Below, piece after piece: positions 27,035 through 35,241 of a DNA stretch of 64,000 nucleotides. A model generated the notes under the pieces. That model ran no database searches. It was not told the DNA's origin and was given only the letters and a program-made list of their open reading frames with translations. The stretch is taken from NCBI RefSeq assembly GCF_000092025.1, contig NC_003063.2, positions 806,001 to 870,000 on the forward strand, given 5' to 3'. Within the stretch, counting starts at the first letter, position 1; every line of letters starts with the position of its first letter. Made by a program: the position numbers and the translations under genes. Source of the stretch: Agrobacterium fabrum str. C58 (GTDB lineage Bacteria; Pseudomonadota; Alphaproteobacteria; Rhizobiales; Rhizobiaceae).

Positions 27035-28129
27035 TCACGTCGGACGGAAACGATTTGCCGCTTCGATCGCCTTTTTCTGCTGCTCGTCGGTGATGCCGAG
27101 ATAGAAGTCTTCCAGCCTCGGATCCTTCAAACCGGCGCGCCGGGAAAGCACATACCACTTGGCCGCCTCCACCGGATCCGGCCGGGTGCCGAGCGCCTGA
27201 ACGTAAAGATGCGCCACCTTGTTCTGCGCCACGACATTACCGCGCTGTGCCGCGCCATACAGCCAGCGAAAACCCTCATCCAGATTACGCTCACCGCCGA
27301 AACCATTGACCAACCAGACGCCGAGATCGACCTGCGCCGTATCGTAACCAGCCTTTGCCGCCCGCATCAGCCAGTCCCGCGCCTTGGCCTTTTTCTCGGT
27401 CGGCACATCCTTGACCGACCAGTAGATCTGCGACACCGCATATTGCGCGTCGGCAATGCCCTGCTCGGCGGATTTTTCATAAAACGGCAAGGCCATCAAG
27501 AGCCCCTTGGCGCCGGGATTTTCCGAAACCAGAATCTGGCCCCAGTTGAACTGGGCAGAGGCATTGCCTGCTTCCGCCGCACGTCGCATGAAATCGTCGG
27601 CCTTCGCCTTGTCACGGGTGACGAACTTGCCCTCCATCAGGATCAGCGCGAATTTGAACATGGCGACGGGATCGCCGCCCTCAGCCGCCTGCTGATACCA
27701 GAAAGCGGCAGTCTTTTCGTCGCGGGCGATACCGAGGCCACGCGACATCATTTCCGCCACCAGCGTCTGTGCGGACGCATCACCGTTCTGCGCGCGGGTC
27801 AGCGCCTTGTCGAGCGCCTGGACATATTCACCGCGCTGGAAATGGCCATAGGCTTCGTCCACCCGGCCTTTGAATTCCTTTTCCGGCGGCAGAGCGGGCA
27901 GATCCGCGCCCATGCGCTGATAAACGTTGACGCCGGAAGACGGCTCGAGATCCTTCTGCTCTTCCGATTGCACCCGGCCCTGTCGGGTAGGCTGGGCCTC
28001 ATTTTCCAGCTGGCGGGACATGGCATTGCTTTCGCTCTGCGGTCCCGACTGGGCAAAGGCGACACCCGCGGGCGCACCGAAAGCGAGCGCCAGCAGCGAA
28101 ACGGAAAGGCAGAGAGGAACCGAGCGCAT
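27035..28129 (-). CDS. Exported Sel1-like/TPR repeat protein
   Basis: 364 residues from the ATG at 28129 (MRSVPLCLSVSLLALAFGAP), preceded at 8 nt by ACAGG; another ATG two codons earlier is possible. A signal peptide ends near residue 25 (AGVAFAQ). From about residue 110 there are at least five Sel1 repeats, with the pattern A-x-x-x-G-x-A-x-A-Q (AAEGGDPVAMFKFALILMEG, AAEAGNASAQFNWGQIL, AAKAGYDTAQVDLGVWL, AAQRGNVVAQNKVAHLY). Such proteins scaffold protein contacts, often at the envelope. It ends the thiE-like/Sel1 pair; the upstream gene stops 15 bp before. Confidence 0.85.
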   Translation of the reverse strand: MRSVPLCLSVSLLALAFGAPAGVAFAQSGPQSESNAMSRQLENEAQPTRQGRVQSEEQKDLEPSSGVNVYQRMGADLPALPPEKEFKGRVDEAYGHFQRGEYVQALDKALTRAQNGDASAQTLVAEMMSRGLGIARDEKTAAFWYQQAAEGGDPVAMFKFALILMEGKFVTRDKAKADDFMRRAAEAGNASAQFNWGQILVSENPGAKGLLMALPFYEKSAEQGIADAQYAVSQIYWSVKDVPTEKKAKARDWLMRAAKAGYDTAQVDLGVWLVNGFGGERNLDEGFRWLYGAAQRGNVVAQNKVAHLYVQALGTRPDPVEAAKWYVLSRRAGLKDPRLEDFYLGITDEQQKKAIEAANRFRPT

Positions 28130-28143
28130 GAACATCGCCTGTA

Positions 28144-28809
28144 TCAACCGCCAAACCGTGGCGCTTTTTCGTCAAGCAAAGCGTTGATTTCGGAAACAGC
28201 CTGGGCAGCGCCAGATGCATTGTCGAAAACACCGCTGCGCATTGCCACGAATTCCACGCCGGTTTCGGAAACAGCAACCACTGACGACAGATCCGTGCCG
28301 CCCATGACGATGGCCGGGATTTCGATCATCGACGCCCACCACTCCCCGAGCGCCAGATTTTTGGGATGGGCCTCCGGCTTGATGTCGCCTTCCAGCTTTC
28401 CAAAAAAGACATAATCCGGATTGGACTCACCCATTTCCAGCGCCTTGTGGCGATCATCGGCATTGCCGCCGCCGACGATCAGCTTCGGCGTGAAGTTTTC
28501 CACCGCCTCGGCAAGCGCCTCGGCATTGCCCCCCACATGCAGGCCATCCGCCTTCACCCGGCTAGCCGTGCGGCTGTCGCCGGCGATGAGGGCGGCGGCA
28601 CCCGCCGCCTGGACGATCGGCACGATCAGTTCGGCCCATTTCTGGAAAGCGGCGTCATCCAGACCGTATTGCGGAATGATGACCGAAGCGACATCGCCGC
28701 CCCGCAATGCGTCTTCCACCTCTGTCACCTGCTTTTGCGCATCGTCCCTTTGCGGAACGATCAGGACAAGGCGGCAACGGTCTTCAACAATGCTCATCGT
28801 TTCGTCCAT
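28144..28809 (-). CDS. ThiE/TenI-like thiamine phosphate synthase family protein
   Basis: 221 residues from the ATG at 28809 (an ATG four codons later is also possible; a TTG at 28860 seems too early). It resembles ThiE-type TIM barrels: LIAGDSRTASRVKADGLHVG near residue 80, then YVFFGKLEG and IPAIVMGGTDLSSVVAVSETGVEFVAM. True ThiE joins HMP-pyrophosphate and thiazole phosphate. No other thi gene or thiamine riboswitch is nearby and some catalytic-loop residues deviate, so a divergent paralogue (TenI-like) is as likely as a working ThiE. It is probably co-transcribed with the Sel1 gene. Confidence 0.75.
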   Translation of the reverse strand: MDETMSIVEDRCRLVLIVPQRDDAQKQVTEVEDALRGGDVASVIIPQYGLDDAAFQKWAELIVPIVQAAGAAALIAGDSRTASRVKADGLHVGGNAEALAEAVENFTPKLIVGGGNADDRHKALEMGESNPDYVFFGKLEGDIKPEAHPKNLALGEWWASMIEIPAIVMGGTDLSSVVAVSETGVEFVAMRSGVFDNASGAAQAVSEINALLDEKAPRFGG

Positions 28810-28901
28810 TTCAGGCAGAGGACGCTTATGGCGCGATCTGCACTCGTTTTCATATGACAAATCCGATAAACCGGACCGGCGAAAGGATCAACCATACATC
28901 C

Positions 28902-29666
28902 ATGCTGACCGATTTTCATTTTTATCTCGTCGCCATCCCCGCAGTCGTGCTTGTCGGCCTTTCCAAAGGGGGACTTGGCGGCGCTCTGGCGCTGATGGGC
29001 GTGCCGCTGATGGCGCTTGCCGTTTCGCCTGTACAGGCGGCGGCGATCTTCCTGCCGATCCTGATCGTCATGGATCTTGTGGCTCTCTGGGCGTGGCGAC
29101 ACCATAACCACCGAGAAACGCTGCTCATCATGCTGCCCGGCGCCATCGCCGGCATCGCGCTCGGCTGGGCGACATCCAGCCTCATTTCCGCAAATGCCAT
29201 GCGCCTTGTCGTCGCCTCGGTCACGATCCTGTTCGTACTGCGTTATTTCTATGAGAGCTTCAAAAGCCGCAGAGGCCAGGAAATACCGGCCAAACCGCAA
29301 AGACCGGCCGCCGCGACGCTCTGGTCCAGCCTGTCGGGTTATGCAAGCTTCGTCGCCCATGCGGGCGGTCCGCCTTTCCAGATCTATGTTCTGCCGCTGA
29401 AGCTCGATCCAAAGACCTATACCGGCATGAGCGTGCGTTTCTTCGCCATCATGAACGCGATCAAGCTCATCCCCTATTTCGCGCTCGGCGCGCTCGACGC
29501 CACCAACCTCAAGACCTCGGCCAGCCTGCTGCCGGTGGCCATGCTGGCGACGCTCGCCGGTGCAAGGGTGGTGAAATATCTGAAACCGGCCGTGTTCTAC
29601 CCGTTAATGTATTCCATGGCGCTGATTGCAGCGCTGAAACTGCTGTGGGACGGACTGCCGTTCTAG
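28902..29666 (+). CDS. TauE/SafE family sulfite-exporter-like permease
   Basis: 254 residues from the ATG at 28902, where the protein reads MLTDFHFYLVAIPAVVLVGL. Eight hydrophobic segments form two internal halves (VGLSKGGLGGALALMGVPLM near residue 20 and AGGPPFQIYVLPLKLDP near 155, the family's repeated glycine-rich entries). Members export sulfite, sulfonates or other small anions; the substrate here is unknown. It is divergent from the ThiE-like gene. A longer reading from an ATG 16 codons earlier cannot be excluded. Confidence 0.87.
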   Translation: MLTDFHFYLVAIPAVVLVGLSKGGLGGALALMGVPLMALAVSPVQAAAIFLPILIVMDLVALWAWRHHNHRETLLIMLPGAIAGIALGWATSSLISANAMRLVVASVTILFVLRYFYESFKSRRGQEIPAKPQRPAAATLWSSLSGYASFVAHAGGPPFQIYVLPLKLDPKTYTGMSVRFFAIMNAIKLIPYFALGALDATNLKTSASLLPVAMLATLAGARVVKYLKPAVFYPLMYSMALIAALKLLWDGLPF

Positions 29667-29675
29667 ACCCGGCAA

Positions 29676-29713
29676 TAAAAAGCTCTGGCAGCAGGTTTTA
29701 GCCACCAGAGCTC
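29676..29713 (-). terminator. Terminator of the minus-strand DUF465 gene
   Basis: Read on the minus strand, AGCTCTGG / CCAGAGCT with a 16-nt loop is followed by TTTTTATT. It also lies just past the TauE-like gene's stop. Confidence 0.7.
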
Positions 29714-29768
29714 AAAAGGCTCAGACCGCCGGCACTTCATTTGTCGAGGGCCGGCGATCTGGCATAAA

Positions 29769-29945
29769 TCAATGTCTCGTTGAGGCCTTGAGCCTCTGCA
29801 GCTCATCCTTCAGGCGCAGTTTTCGACGCTTAAGGTCCGCGATCTCTTTGTCGTCAGACGACGGGGAAGCAAGAATACTCTCGAGCTCCTCCTCCAGAGC
29901 ACCGTGTTTCTTTTCGAGCGATGCAATATGAGCCTGAATGGTCAT
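29769..29945 (-). CDS. DUF465 (YdcH) family protein, 58 residues
   Basis: A short, well-formed frame: MTIQAHIASLEKKHGALEEE, then LKRRKLRLKDELQRLK at the end. The pattern H-x-x-x-x-x-x-H-x-x-L-E followed by K-K/R-x-K-L-x-x-K-D-E is the DUF465/YdcH signature; the whole protein is one helical hairpin. AAAAGGAAGGACGT lies just upstream of the ATG. The function is unknown. A second, divergent member begins 234 bp away. Confidence 0.85.
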   Translation of the reverse strand: MTIQAHIASLEKKHGALEEELESILASPSSDDKEIADLKRRKLRLKDELQRLKASTRH

Positions 29946-30178
29946 GCGGCACGTCCTTCCTTTTTGAACCTACCTCCAGCTCTCCATCGCTGGAGTTTCA
30001 GGTTTACGACGGCAATGTGACATGGATCGCGCCGCTTGTCGAAGGCGAAATGAAGGCAATATGTGGGCAATTTGGTCGCAACGGATAACTTCCCGTTACC
30101 GCGATTTGATGATAGAGGCTCGTGAACGATCACATACGCGCCGGAGCTGATCCGGCGGCATAAAATGGGGATGACGAG

Positions 30179-30382
30179 ATGCCCGATCAGGACCAGGCGG
30201 ACATCAGGCTCACGCTGGCGCGGCTGCGCCAGGAGCATGAGGATTATGACGCGGCGATCAACGCGATGATCCAGACCAGCTGCGATGCGTTGAGAATACA
30301 GCGCATGAAAAAGAAGAAGCTGGCCGTCAAGGACAAGATGACCCAGATCGAAGATCAGGTCATTCCCGATATCATCGCCTGA
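30179..30382 (+). CDS. DUF465 (YdcH) family protein, 67 residues
   Basis: 67 residues, mostly helical, ending [20 protein letters not shown], the conserved Lys-rich DUF465 motif. An N-terminal helix [19 protein letters not shown] pairs with it. The function is unknown. It lies 14 bp before the purE start and is probably the first cistron of a DUF465-purE-purK unit; the same order is common in rhizobia. Confidence 0.88.
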   Translation: MPDQDQADIRLTLARLRQEHEDYDAAINAMIQTSCDALRIQRMKKKKLAVKDKMTQIEDQVIPDIIA

Positions 30383-30396
30383 GCCGGAGAGATTAC

Positions 30397-30897
30397 GTGA
30401 CAGCAGAAACGCCCCCCGTCGCCATCATCATGGGCAGCCAGTCCGACTGGGAAACCATGAAGAACGCCGCCGATACGCTGGATGCGCTCGACGTGGAATA
30501 TGAAGCCCGCATCATTTCCGCCCACCGCACCCCGGACCGGCTTTATGACTTTGCCAATGGCGCAAAGGACGAGGGTTTCAAGGTCATTATCGCCGGTGCG
30601 GGCGGGGCCGCCCACCTGCCCGGCATGACGGCCGCCATGACGCCGCTTCCGGTCTTCGGGGTTCCTGTGCAGTCGAAGACCATGTCCGGTCAGGACAGCC
30701 TCTATTCCATCGTGCAGATGCCCGCCGGCATTCCCGTCGGCACGCTTGCCATCGGCAAGGCCGGTGCCATCAATGCCGCCCTTCTGGCCGCTGCGGTCCT
30801 GGCGCTCAGCGACGAGGACCTGGCCGACCGGCTGGATGCCTGGCGTGCCCGCCAGTCGGCTGCCGTCGCGGAATATCCGATGGACAGCGCCCAGTGA
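30397..30897 (+). CDS. purE: N5-carboxyaminoimidazole ribonucleotide mutase
   Basis: 166 residues from a GTG start with CCGGAGAG upstream. This is class I PurE: it moves the carboxyl group from N5-CAIR to C4 in de novo purine synthesis. The signatures [20 protein letters not shown] (residues 10-29) and [13 protein letters not shown] near 45 are clear, as is [20 protein letters not shown] near 70. Its product partner PurK follows with a GTGA overlap. Confidence 0.97.
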   Translation: MTAETPPVAIIMGSQSDWETMKNAADTLDALDVEYEARIISAHRTPDRLYDFANGAKDEGFKVIIAGAGGAAHLPGMTAAMTPLPVFGVPVQSKTMSGQDSLYSIVQMPAGIPVGTLAIGKAGAINAALLAAAVLALSDEDLADRLDAWRARQSAAVAEYPMDSAQ

Positions 30898-31985
30898 CGA
30901 AAAACGTGATGGCAAAGACGAATAACCTGACCATCGGCATCATCGGCGGCGGGCAGCTTGGCCGGATGCTGGCCATGGCAGCGGCCCGCCTCAACCACCG
31001 CACCATCGTGCTGGAGCCGCAGGCCGATTGTCCGGCCGCGCAGGTTTGCAATGACCAGATCGTTGCGGAATATGACGACGAAAAGGCGCTTGCCGAACTC
31101 GCAAGCCGCTGCGATGTCGTGACCTACGAATTCGAAAACGTGCCTGTCGCAGCCGCCGAAAAACTCAGCGCCTCCGTGCCCGTCTACCCGCCGGCGCAGG
31201 CGCTCAGCGCCTCGCAGGACCGCTTGACGGAAAAACGCTTCCTCAATGGTTGCGGCATTCCGACCGCCGATTTTCGCGCCGTGGATAGCCAGGACGAGCT
31301 GGAAGCTGCCTTGACCGCCTTTGGCGGCAAGGGTGTGCTGAAAACCCGCCGTATGGGTTATGACGGCAAGGGCCAGCGTCTCTTCCGGGGCGGCGAAAAC
31401 CTCACAGGCGCCTTTGCGGCGCTCGGCGGCGTGCCGCTGATCCTCGAAAGTTTCGTCGCCTTCGAGCGGGAAATTTCGATCATCGCCGCCCGTTTCCAGG
31501 ACGGTACCGTCACCTGTTACGATCCGGCCGAAAACGTCCATCTGAACGGCATTCTGCACACATCGACGGTGCCGGCAGCACTTTCCGATGCCGCAAAGGC
31601 TGTCGCCGTGCAATCGGCCGAAAAGCTTCTCGCCGCGCTCGAGTATGTCGGCGTCATCGGTATTGAATTTTTCGTCCTGCCGGATGGTTCTCTGGTTGCC
31701 AATGAAATGGCGCCGCGTGTCCACAATACCGGCCACTGGACGGAAGCGGCTTGTGCGATCTCGCAGTTCGAGCAGCATATCCGGGCCGTGTCGGACCTTG
31801 CCCCTGGCAGCACGGATCGCCATTCCGATTGTGTGATGACCAATCTGATCGGCGACGACATCAACGACGTGCCCGCATGGCTGTCGAAAAAAGACTGTCT
31901 CGTGCATCTCTATGGCAAGACGGAAGCAAGGCCTGGCCGCAAGATGGGCCATGTGACCGAGCTTCTGCACACAGGAAAGGCCTAG
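30894..31985 (+). CDS. purK: N5-carboxyaminoimidazole ribonucleotide synthase
   Basis: 363 residues. It makes N5-CAIR from AIR, bicarbonate and ATP; an ATP-grasp enzyme. [17 protein letters not shown] lies at residues 12-28, the ATP-binding [17 protein letters not shown] near 150 and [25 protein letters not shown] near 270. The GTG start overlaps the purE stop (GTGA), implying coupling; an ATG five codons further in is the alternative. The purE-purK pair is the standard bacterial order. Confidence 0.96.
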   Translation: MTKNVMAKTNNLTIGIIGGGQLGRMLAMAAARLNHRTIVLEPQADCPAAQVCNDQIVAEYDDEKALAELASRCDVVTYEFENVPVAAAEKLSASVPVYPPAQALSASQDRLTEKRFLNGCGIPTADFRAVDSQDELEAALTAFGGKGVLKTRRMGYDGKGQRLFRGGENLTGAFAALGGVPLILESFVAFEREISIIAARFQDGTVTCYDPAENVHLNGILHTSTVPAALSDAAKAVAVQSAEKLLAALEYVGVIGIEFFVLPDGSLVANEMAPRVHNTGHWTEAACAISQFEQHIRAVSDLAPGSTDRHSDCVMTNLIGDDINDVPAWLSKKDCLVHLYGKTEARPGRKMGHVTELLHTGKA

Positions 31986-32013
31986 TCTTTTAGGGCAAAG
32001 GCACGGCCAAGTG

Positions 32014-32042
32014 TTGACAGGCAGGGCTCAAACAGGTATCTG
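32014..32042 (+). promoter_or_regulatory. Sigma-70-like promoter upstream of rpmJ
   Basis: TTGACA, a 17-bp spacer and TATCTG form a close match to the housekeeping consensus. Transcription would start near 32049 and include the stem-loop at 32056-32081 in the rpmJ leader. Confidence 0.6.
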
Positions 32043-32055
32043 CCTGCCAACCGAA

Positions 32056-32085
32056 AAGAGCGCGCCCCGTTGCGCGCTTTTGATT
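32056..32085 (+). terminator. Stem-loop with U-run between purK and rpmJ (terminator or leader attenuator)
   Basis: AGCGCGC / GCGCGCT with a 6-nt loop is flanked by A and T pairs and followed by TTTTGATTGTTTG. It may end the purEK transcript. Because it lies just after the rpmJ promoter it could also be a leader structure. Confidence 0.55.
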
Positions 32086-32131
32086 GTTTGAATAGCACGG
32101 CAAAAGCCATGCAAAACTGCGGACCAGTAAA

Positions 32132-32257
32132 ATGAAAATCAAGAATTCGCTTAAAGCGCTTAAGGCCCGTCATCGCGATAACCGCCTGGTTCGCCGCAAG
32201 GGCCGCGTTTACATCATCAACAAGCAGAACCCGCGTTTCAAGGCTCGTCAGGGCTGA
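32132..32257 (+). CDS. rpmJ: 50S ribosomal protein L36, zinc-free (YkgO-like) form
   Basis: 41 residues, [20 protein letters not shown] at the start and [11 protein letters not shown] at the end. It lacks the CxxC...C...H zinc site of standard L36, so it is the alternative C-minus form, and the length fits it. It is a single short gene with its own promoter. Together with the cysteine-free L31 at 19.7 kb this indicates ribosomes that need no zinc for these two proteins. Confidence 0.96.
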   Translation: MKIKNSLKALKARHRDNRLVRRKGRVYIINKQNPRFKARQG

Positions 32258-32358
32258 TTGATCGCGATTGCGGTTCGTGATTGAACGCGCGGATCACTTT
32301 GTTGACAGTGCAGAAGTTTGCATTTGATATTGGGCGCAGCCGGGTTAAGCTTTAACTC

Positions 32359-32979
32359 ATGCGCCCAAATCATTTTTGCACGACTATTCTTCTTGCTCAG
32401 GGTTTCCTGTTTGCCGGCCTCCTGATTCCCGGAATGGCCGCCCTTGGTCATGCGGCGGACGGACAGCAGCCTGCTGCGGCAGAAGCCGCGCCTTCCCCCG
32501 CCAAAACCATCGACACCCTTTTCGCATCGCTGAAAAAAGAGCGCAACGCGGTCAAGGCGCGCAGCATCGCCAACCAGATCGCCGCCGAATGGAATGATTC
32601 CGGCAGCGCGACGGTCAATCTCCTGATGCAATGGGCAGGTGAAGCGGCGGACGAAAAGCGTAACGCGGCCGCCTATGATTTTCTCGACCAGGTGATTTTG
32701 CTCGACCCGAACTATGTGCAGGCCCCCTATCGCCGCGCCATGGTGCATTTCGCTGATGGCGATACCCGCAAGGCGATGGCGGACATCAACCTGACCCTGG
32801 AGAAGGAACCGCGCTATTTTCCAGCGCTGGCAAGCCTTGCCAACATCCTCGAAGCCTCAGACCGCGACGATCTGGCACTGAAGGCCTGGGAACAATATCT
32901 GGCGGTCTACCCCGCAGACAAGGACGCCCGCAAGGAAGCCGTCGACCTCTCGGAAAAGCTGGCGGGTACGCGCGGCTGA
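32359..32979 (+). CDS. Exported tetratricopeptide-repeat protein
   Basis: 206 residues. An N-terminal signal peptide (LLAQGFLFAGLLIPGMAAL, cleavage near AHA-type site around residue 33) is followed by a linker and about three TPR-type helix pairs between residues 90 and 195 (AAYDFLDQVILLDPNYVQAP, RRAMVHFADGDTRKAMADIN, ALASLANILEASDRDDLALK). It is predicted periplasmic and probably a protein-interaction scaffold. No partner can be named. It ends in a bidirectional terminator shared with gapR. Confidence 0.85.
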   Translation: MRPNHFCTTILLAQGFLFAGLLIPGMAALGHAADGQQPAAAEAAPSPAKTIDTLFASLKKERNAVKARSIANQIAAEWNDSGSATVNLLMQWAGEAADEKRNAAAYDFLDQVILLDPNYVQAPYRRAMVHFADGDTRKAMADINLTLEKEPRYFPALASLANILEASDRDDLALKAWEQYLAVYPADKDARKEAVDLSEKLAGTRG

Positions 32980-32998
32980 ATCTGATAAAAGCACAAAC

Positions 32999-33026
32999 AA
33001 AAATCGCCGCAAAAGCGGCGATTTTT
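32999..33026. terminator. Bidirectional terminator between the TPR gene and gapR
   Basis: A 12-bp stem AAAATCGCCGC / GCGGCGATTTT with loop AAAA carries A and T runs on its flanks, fitting the convergent gene ends. Confidence 0.9.
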
Positions 33027-33047
33027 CATTGAGGCATTTTCAGCCGA

Positions 33048-33302
33048 TCATTCCATGCCGAGCGCGGCCATATAGGTCTGAAGAATGGTTTCTTCCTCGA
33101 TGCGCTCGTTGGCATCTTTCTTGCGCAGGCGGATGATGGTGCGGATCGCCTTGGTGTCGTAGCCACGGCCCTTCGCCTCGCCCATGACATCCTTGATATC
33201 ACCCTGAATGGCAGCCTTTTCTTCTTCGAGGCGCTCGACGCGCTCGATGAACTGGCGCAGTTCTGCGGCGGCGACGGTTTCGGTGGTGCTTGTTTCGTCC
33301 AT
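33048..33302 (-). CDS. gapR: GapR nucleoid-associated protein (DUF2312)
   Basis: 84 residues from the second of two adjacent ATGs, which has AAAGGA at the better distance. The helical DUF2312 pattern is clear: [20 protein letters not shown], then [20 protein letters not shown] and [16 protein letters not shown]. In Caulobacter GapR clamps overtwisted DNA ahead of replication forks and stimulates topoisomerases. It is one of three cell-cycle-linked proteins in the window (with ZapA and RcdA). Confidence 0.9.
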   Translation of the reverse strand: MDETSTTETVAAAELRQFIERVERLEEEKAAIQGDIKDVMGEAKGRGYDTKAIRTIIRLRKKDANERIEEETILQTYMAALGME

Positions 33303-33453
33303 CATTTCATCCTTTATTGGCGGCCCGCATCTGAGCCCTGTTCATTATATCCGGGCGAAGACCTCGCCGGTCGCTGCCAGCGGGCAGCAAAATTCCGGCC
33401 TGTGAACTGCCCATTGAAAGGCGTCCCGTCAAGTCGTTTCCGTCGATCAGCAG

Positions 33454-33759
33454 CTATTCCTTGGGCCGGTTCTGCTCAAAGGCGGTTTTCTGGGCATCAC
33501 TTGCCTCCGCCTGATATTTCTCTTTCCAATCCTCATAGGGCATGCCGTAGACGATTTCCCGGGATTGATCCTTGCTGAGCGGAACGCCAGCTTCCTCGGC
33601 TGCCTCCCGATACCAGTTGGAAAGACAATTGCGGCAGAAGCCCGCGAGATTCATCAGGTCGATATTCTGCACATCGTGACGTTCACGAAGATGCTGGACG
33701 AGGCGGCGGAAGGCGGCGGCCTCGAACTCTATCTGACTGTTGTCGTTCTCATTCGTCAT
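33454..33759 (-). CDS. DUF1244 family protein
   Basis: 101 residues. The diagnostic core is AAFRRLVQHLRERHDVQNID followed by LMNLAGFCRNCLSNWYREAA, with two cysteines four residues apart, and IVYGMPYEDWKEKYQ. The family is a small helical fold widespread in proteobacteria without known function; the CxxC-like pair might bind a metal or nothing. It is downstream of the N-formylglutamate amidohydrolase gene by 15 bp, so the two are probably one transcript. Confidence 0.88.
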   Translation of the reverse strand: MTNENDNSQIEFEAAAFRRLVQHLRERHDVQNIDLMNLAGFCRNCLSNWYREAAEEAGVPLSKDQSREIVYGMPYEDWKEKYQAEASDAQKTAFEQNRPKE

Positions 33760-33774
33760 GGCAAAACTCCAGGC

Positions 33775-34563
33775 TCAATAGGGGCCGGTGCGAGAGGCGA
33801 ACAGCTGATATTCATGCAGGACGGGATCGTCATTCATTGCGGCGAAAATGGGAGCGAGCCGGTCCGACCATTCGGCGATCCCCTTCTCATCCGCGATCAG
33901 ATCCTGCCGAACCTCCAGAAGCGCATGCGGTATGCCTCTCATCATGCAATGCCGATACATGGTGTCGCCCTTGAGCGCGCCGTCATAGGGTTCATTGTCG
34001 CCAACGAGGATGTCGCCGGTGGCGCGCAGATGGGCCAGAAGTGGATCGACCGCGCGGTGATCGGTATCCCACAGGACCGCCGCGTGCCATGGCCGCGGCG
34101 TTTCTTTCCAGAACGGCGTATAGGAATGCAGCGACAGGACGAGCGGCGCTTCTTCGGACGCCTTAGCAACACCGGTCAGCACGCGGTCCACGGCATTGTG
34201 ATAGGGCCGATGAAAAACCTCGATCCGCCTTTGCCATTCCTCATCCGCAATCGGATGATTACCGGGGATGATCGCCCCGTCCGAAATCTTCATGATGAGG
34301 GTCGGATCATCCTCGCCGCGATTCGGATCGATCAGCAGCCGTGAGAACCGCCCGAGCACGGCCGGCACGCCAAGGCGCGCAGCCAGCGAGCGCGTCAGCC
34401 CTTCTATCCCGATATCAAATGCGATATGGCGGTGAAAAGCGGTTTGCGGAAGGCCAAGATTGCCGTAGTGTGCCGGCAGGAGGTTCATGGCATGGTCCGC
34501 CAGAAGAACCATGCCTTTGTCATAATCGCCTTCTATGATTTCATAGGGTATGAAGTCGTTCAT
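33775..34563 (-). CDS. N-formylglutamate amidohydrolase family protein
   Basis: 262 residues. The family hydrolyses N-formyl-L-glutamate to formate and glutamate, usually as the last step of one histidine-degradation route. Seen are VLLADHAMNLLPAHYGNLGL near residue 20, HIAFDIGIEGL near 45, and the C-terminal LEVRQDLIADEKGIAEW near 215, plus LSLHSYTP near 145, typical of the FGase fold. There are no hut genes nearby, so a general amidohydrolase role is possible. Co-transcribed with the DUF1244 gene. Confidence 0.88.
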   Translation of the reverse strand: MNDFIPYEIIEGDYDKGMVLLADHAMNLLPAHYGNLGLPQTAFHRHIAFDIGIEGLTRSLAARLGVPAVLGRFSRLLIDPNRGEDDPTLIMKISDGAIIPGNHPIADEEWQRRIEVFHRPYHNAVDRVLTGVAKASEEAPLVLSLHSYTPFWKETPRPWHAAVLWDTDHRAVDPLLAHLRATGDILVGDNEPYDGALKGDTMYRHCMMRGIPHALLEVRQDLIADEKGIAEWSDRLAPIFAAMNDDPVLHEYQLFASRTGPY

Positions 34564-34758
34564 CGATGATTTTCTGGGGCAGGATTAAGGAGAGAAACTT
34601 GATGGCATGGCTTGAGGCCGGGCGCAAGTTCAGGCGGAAGAACAGCCATCTACCTTATCGCACTCACGATCCCACGAACAATATAATCGATTAAACTCGC
34701 GTTGACTTTCTTTGGCGGCCACGCCAAGAAGTGTGTTCATTATAACCATGGAATCCGG

Positions 34759-35241
34759 ATGGAAGCTGTGACTCAGTCATCTCTCGCTCTTCCTCGCCAC
34801 TTCAGGCATATCGCCCGTCTTTTCTCCGCAGCGGCATTGTTTCTGACCCCGTTCATTATCGTGGAGTCCGCGCATGCGGATTTCCGCGTGTGCAACAGCA
34901 CGCAGAATCTTGTCGGGGTCGCAATCGGCTACCGCGCACAGGATGGCTGGGTCAGCGAAGGCTGGTGGCAGGTTCCCTCCTCGACCTGCGCAACGCTGAT
35001 CGAGGGTGAGCTGCAGTCACGTTATTATTATCTTTATGCCGAAGATGCCGCCCATGGCGGCCGCTGGACCGGTGACGTCAACATGTGCGTGGCGGAAAAC
35101 GAGTTCAAGATCAACGGCGTGGACGATTGTTTTGCCCGCAGCTTCCAGAGAATGGGTTTCAAGGAATATGACACGGGCAGACAGGGCAGCTGGATGGTCC
35201 AGCTTTCCGATACGCCAGGCACACAGGGAAATCAAAACTGA
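34759..35241 (+). CDS. Exported DUF1036 protein, coupled to pyk
   Basis: 160 residues from the ATG at 34759, with GGAATCCGG upstream; the longer TTG reading at 34702 lacks a ribosome site. A signal peptide of about 40 residues ends at ...SAHA-DF. The mature part is the DUF1036 domain: FRVCNSTQNLVGVAIGYRAQ, then GWVSEGWWQVPSSTCATLIEG and FKINGVDDCFARSFQRMGFKEY with conserved tryptophans and cysteines. Function is unknown; a periplasmic role is likely. Its stop shares a base with the pyruvate kinase start. Confidence 0.87.
   Translation: MEAVTQSSLALPRHFRHIARLFSAAALFLTPFIIVESAHADFRVCNSTQNLVGVAIGYRAQDGWVSEGWWQVPSSTCATLIEGELQSRYYYLYAEDAAHGGRWTGDVNMCVAENEFKINGVDDCFARSFQRMGFKEYDTGRQGSWMVQLSDTPGTQGNQN

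Noticed and set aside
28144..28809. Thiamine (TPP) riboswitch in front of the ThiE-like gene
   Set aside because: The 92-bp divergent gap is too short for a THI element and shows no THI box core.
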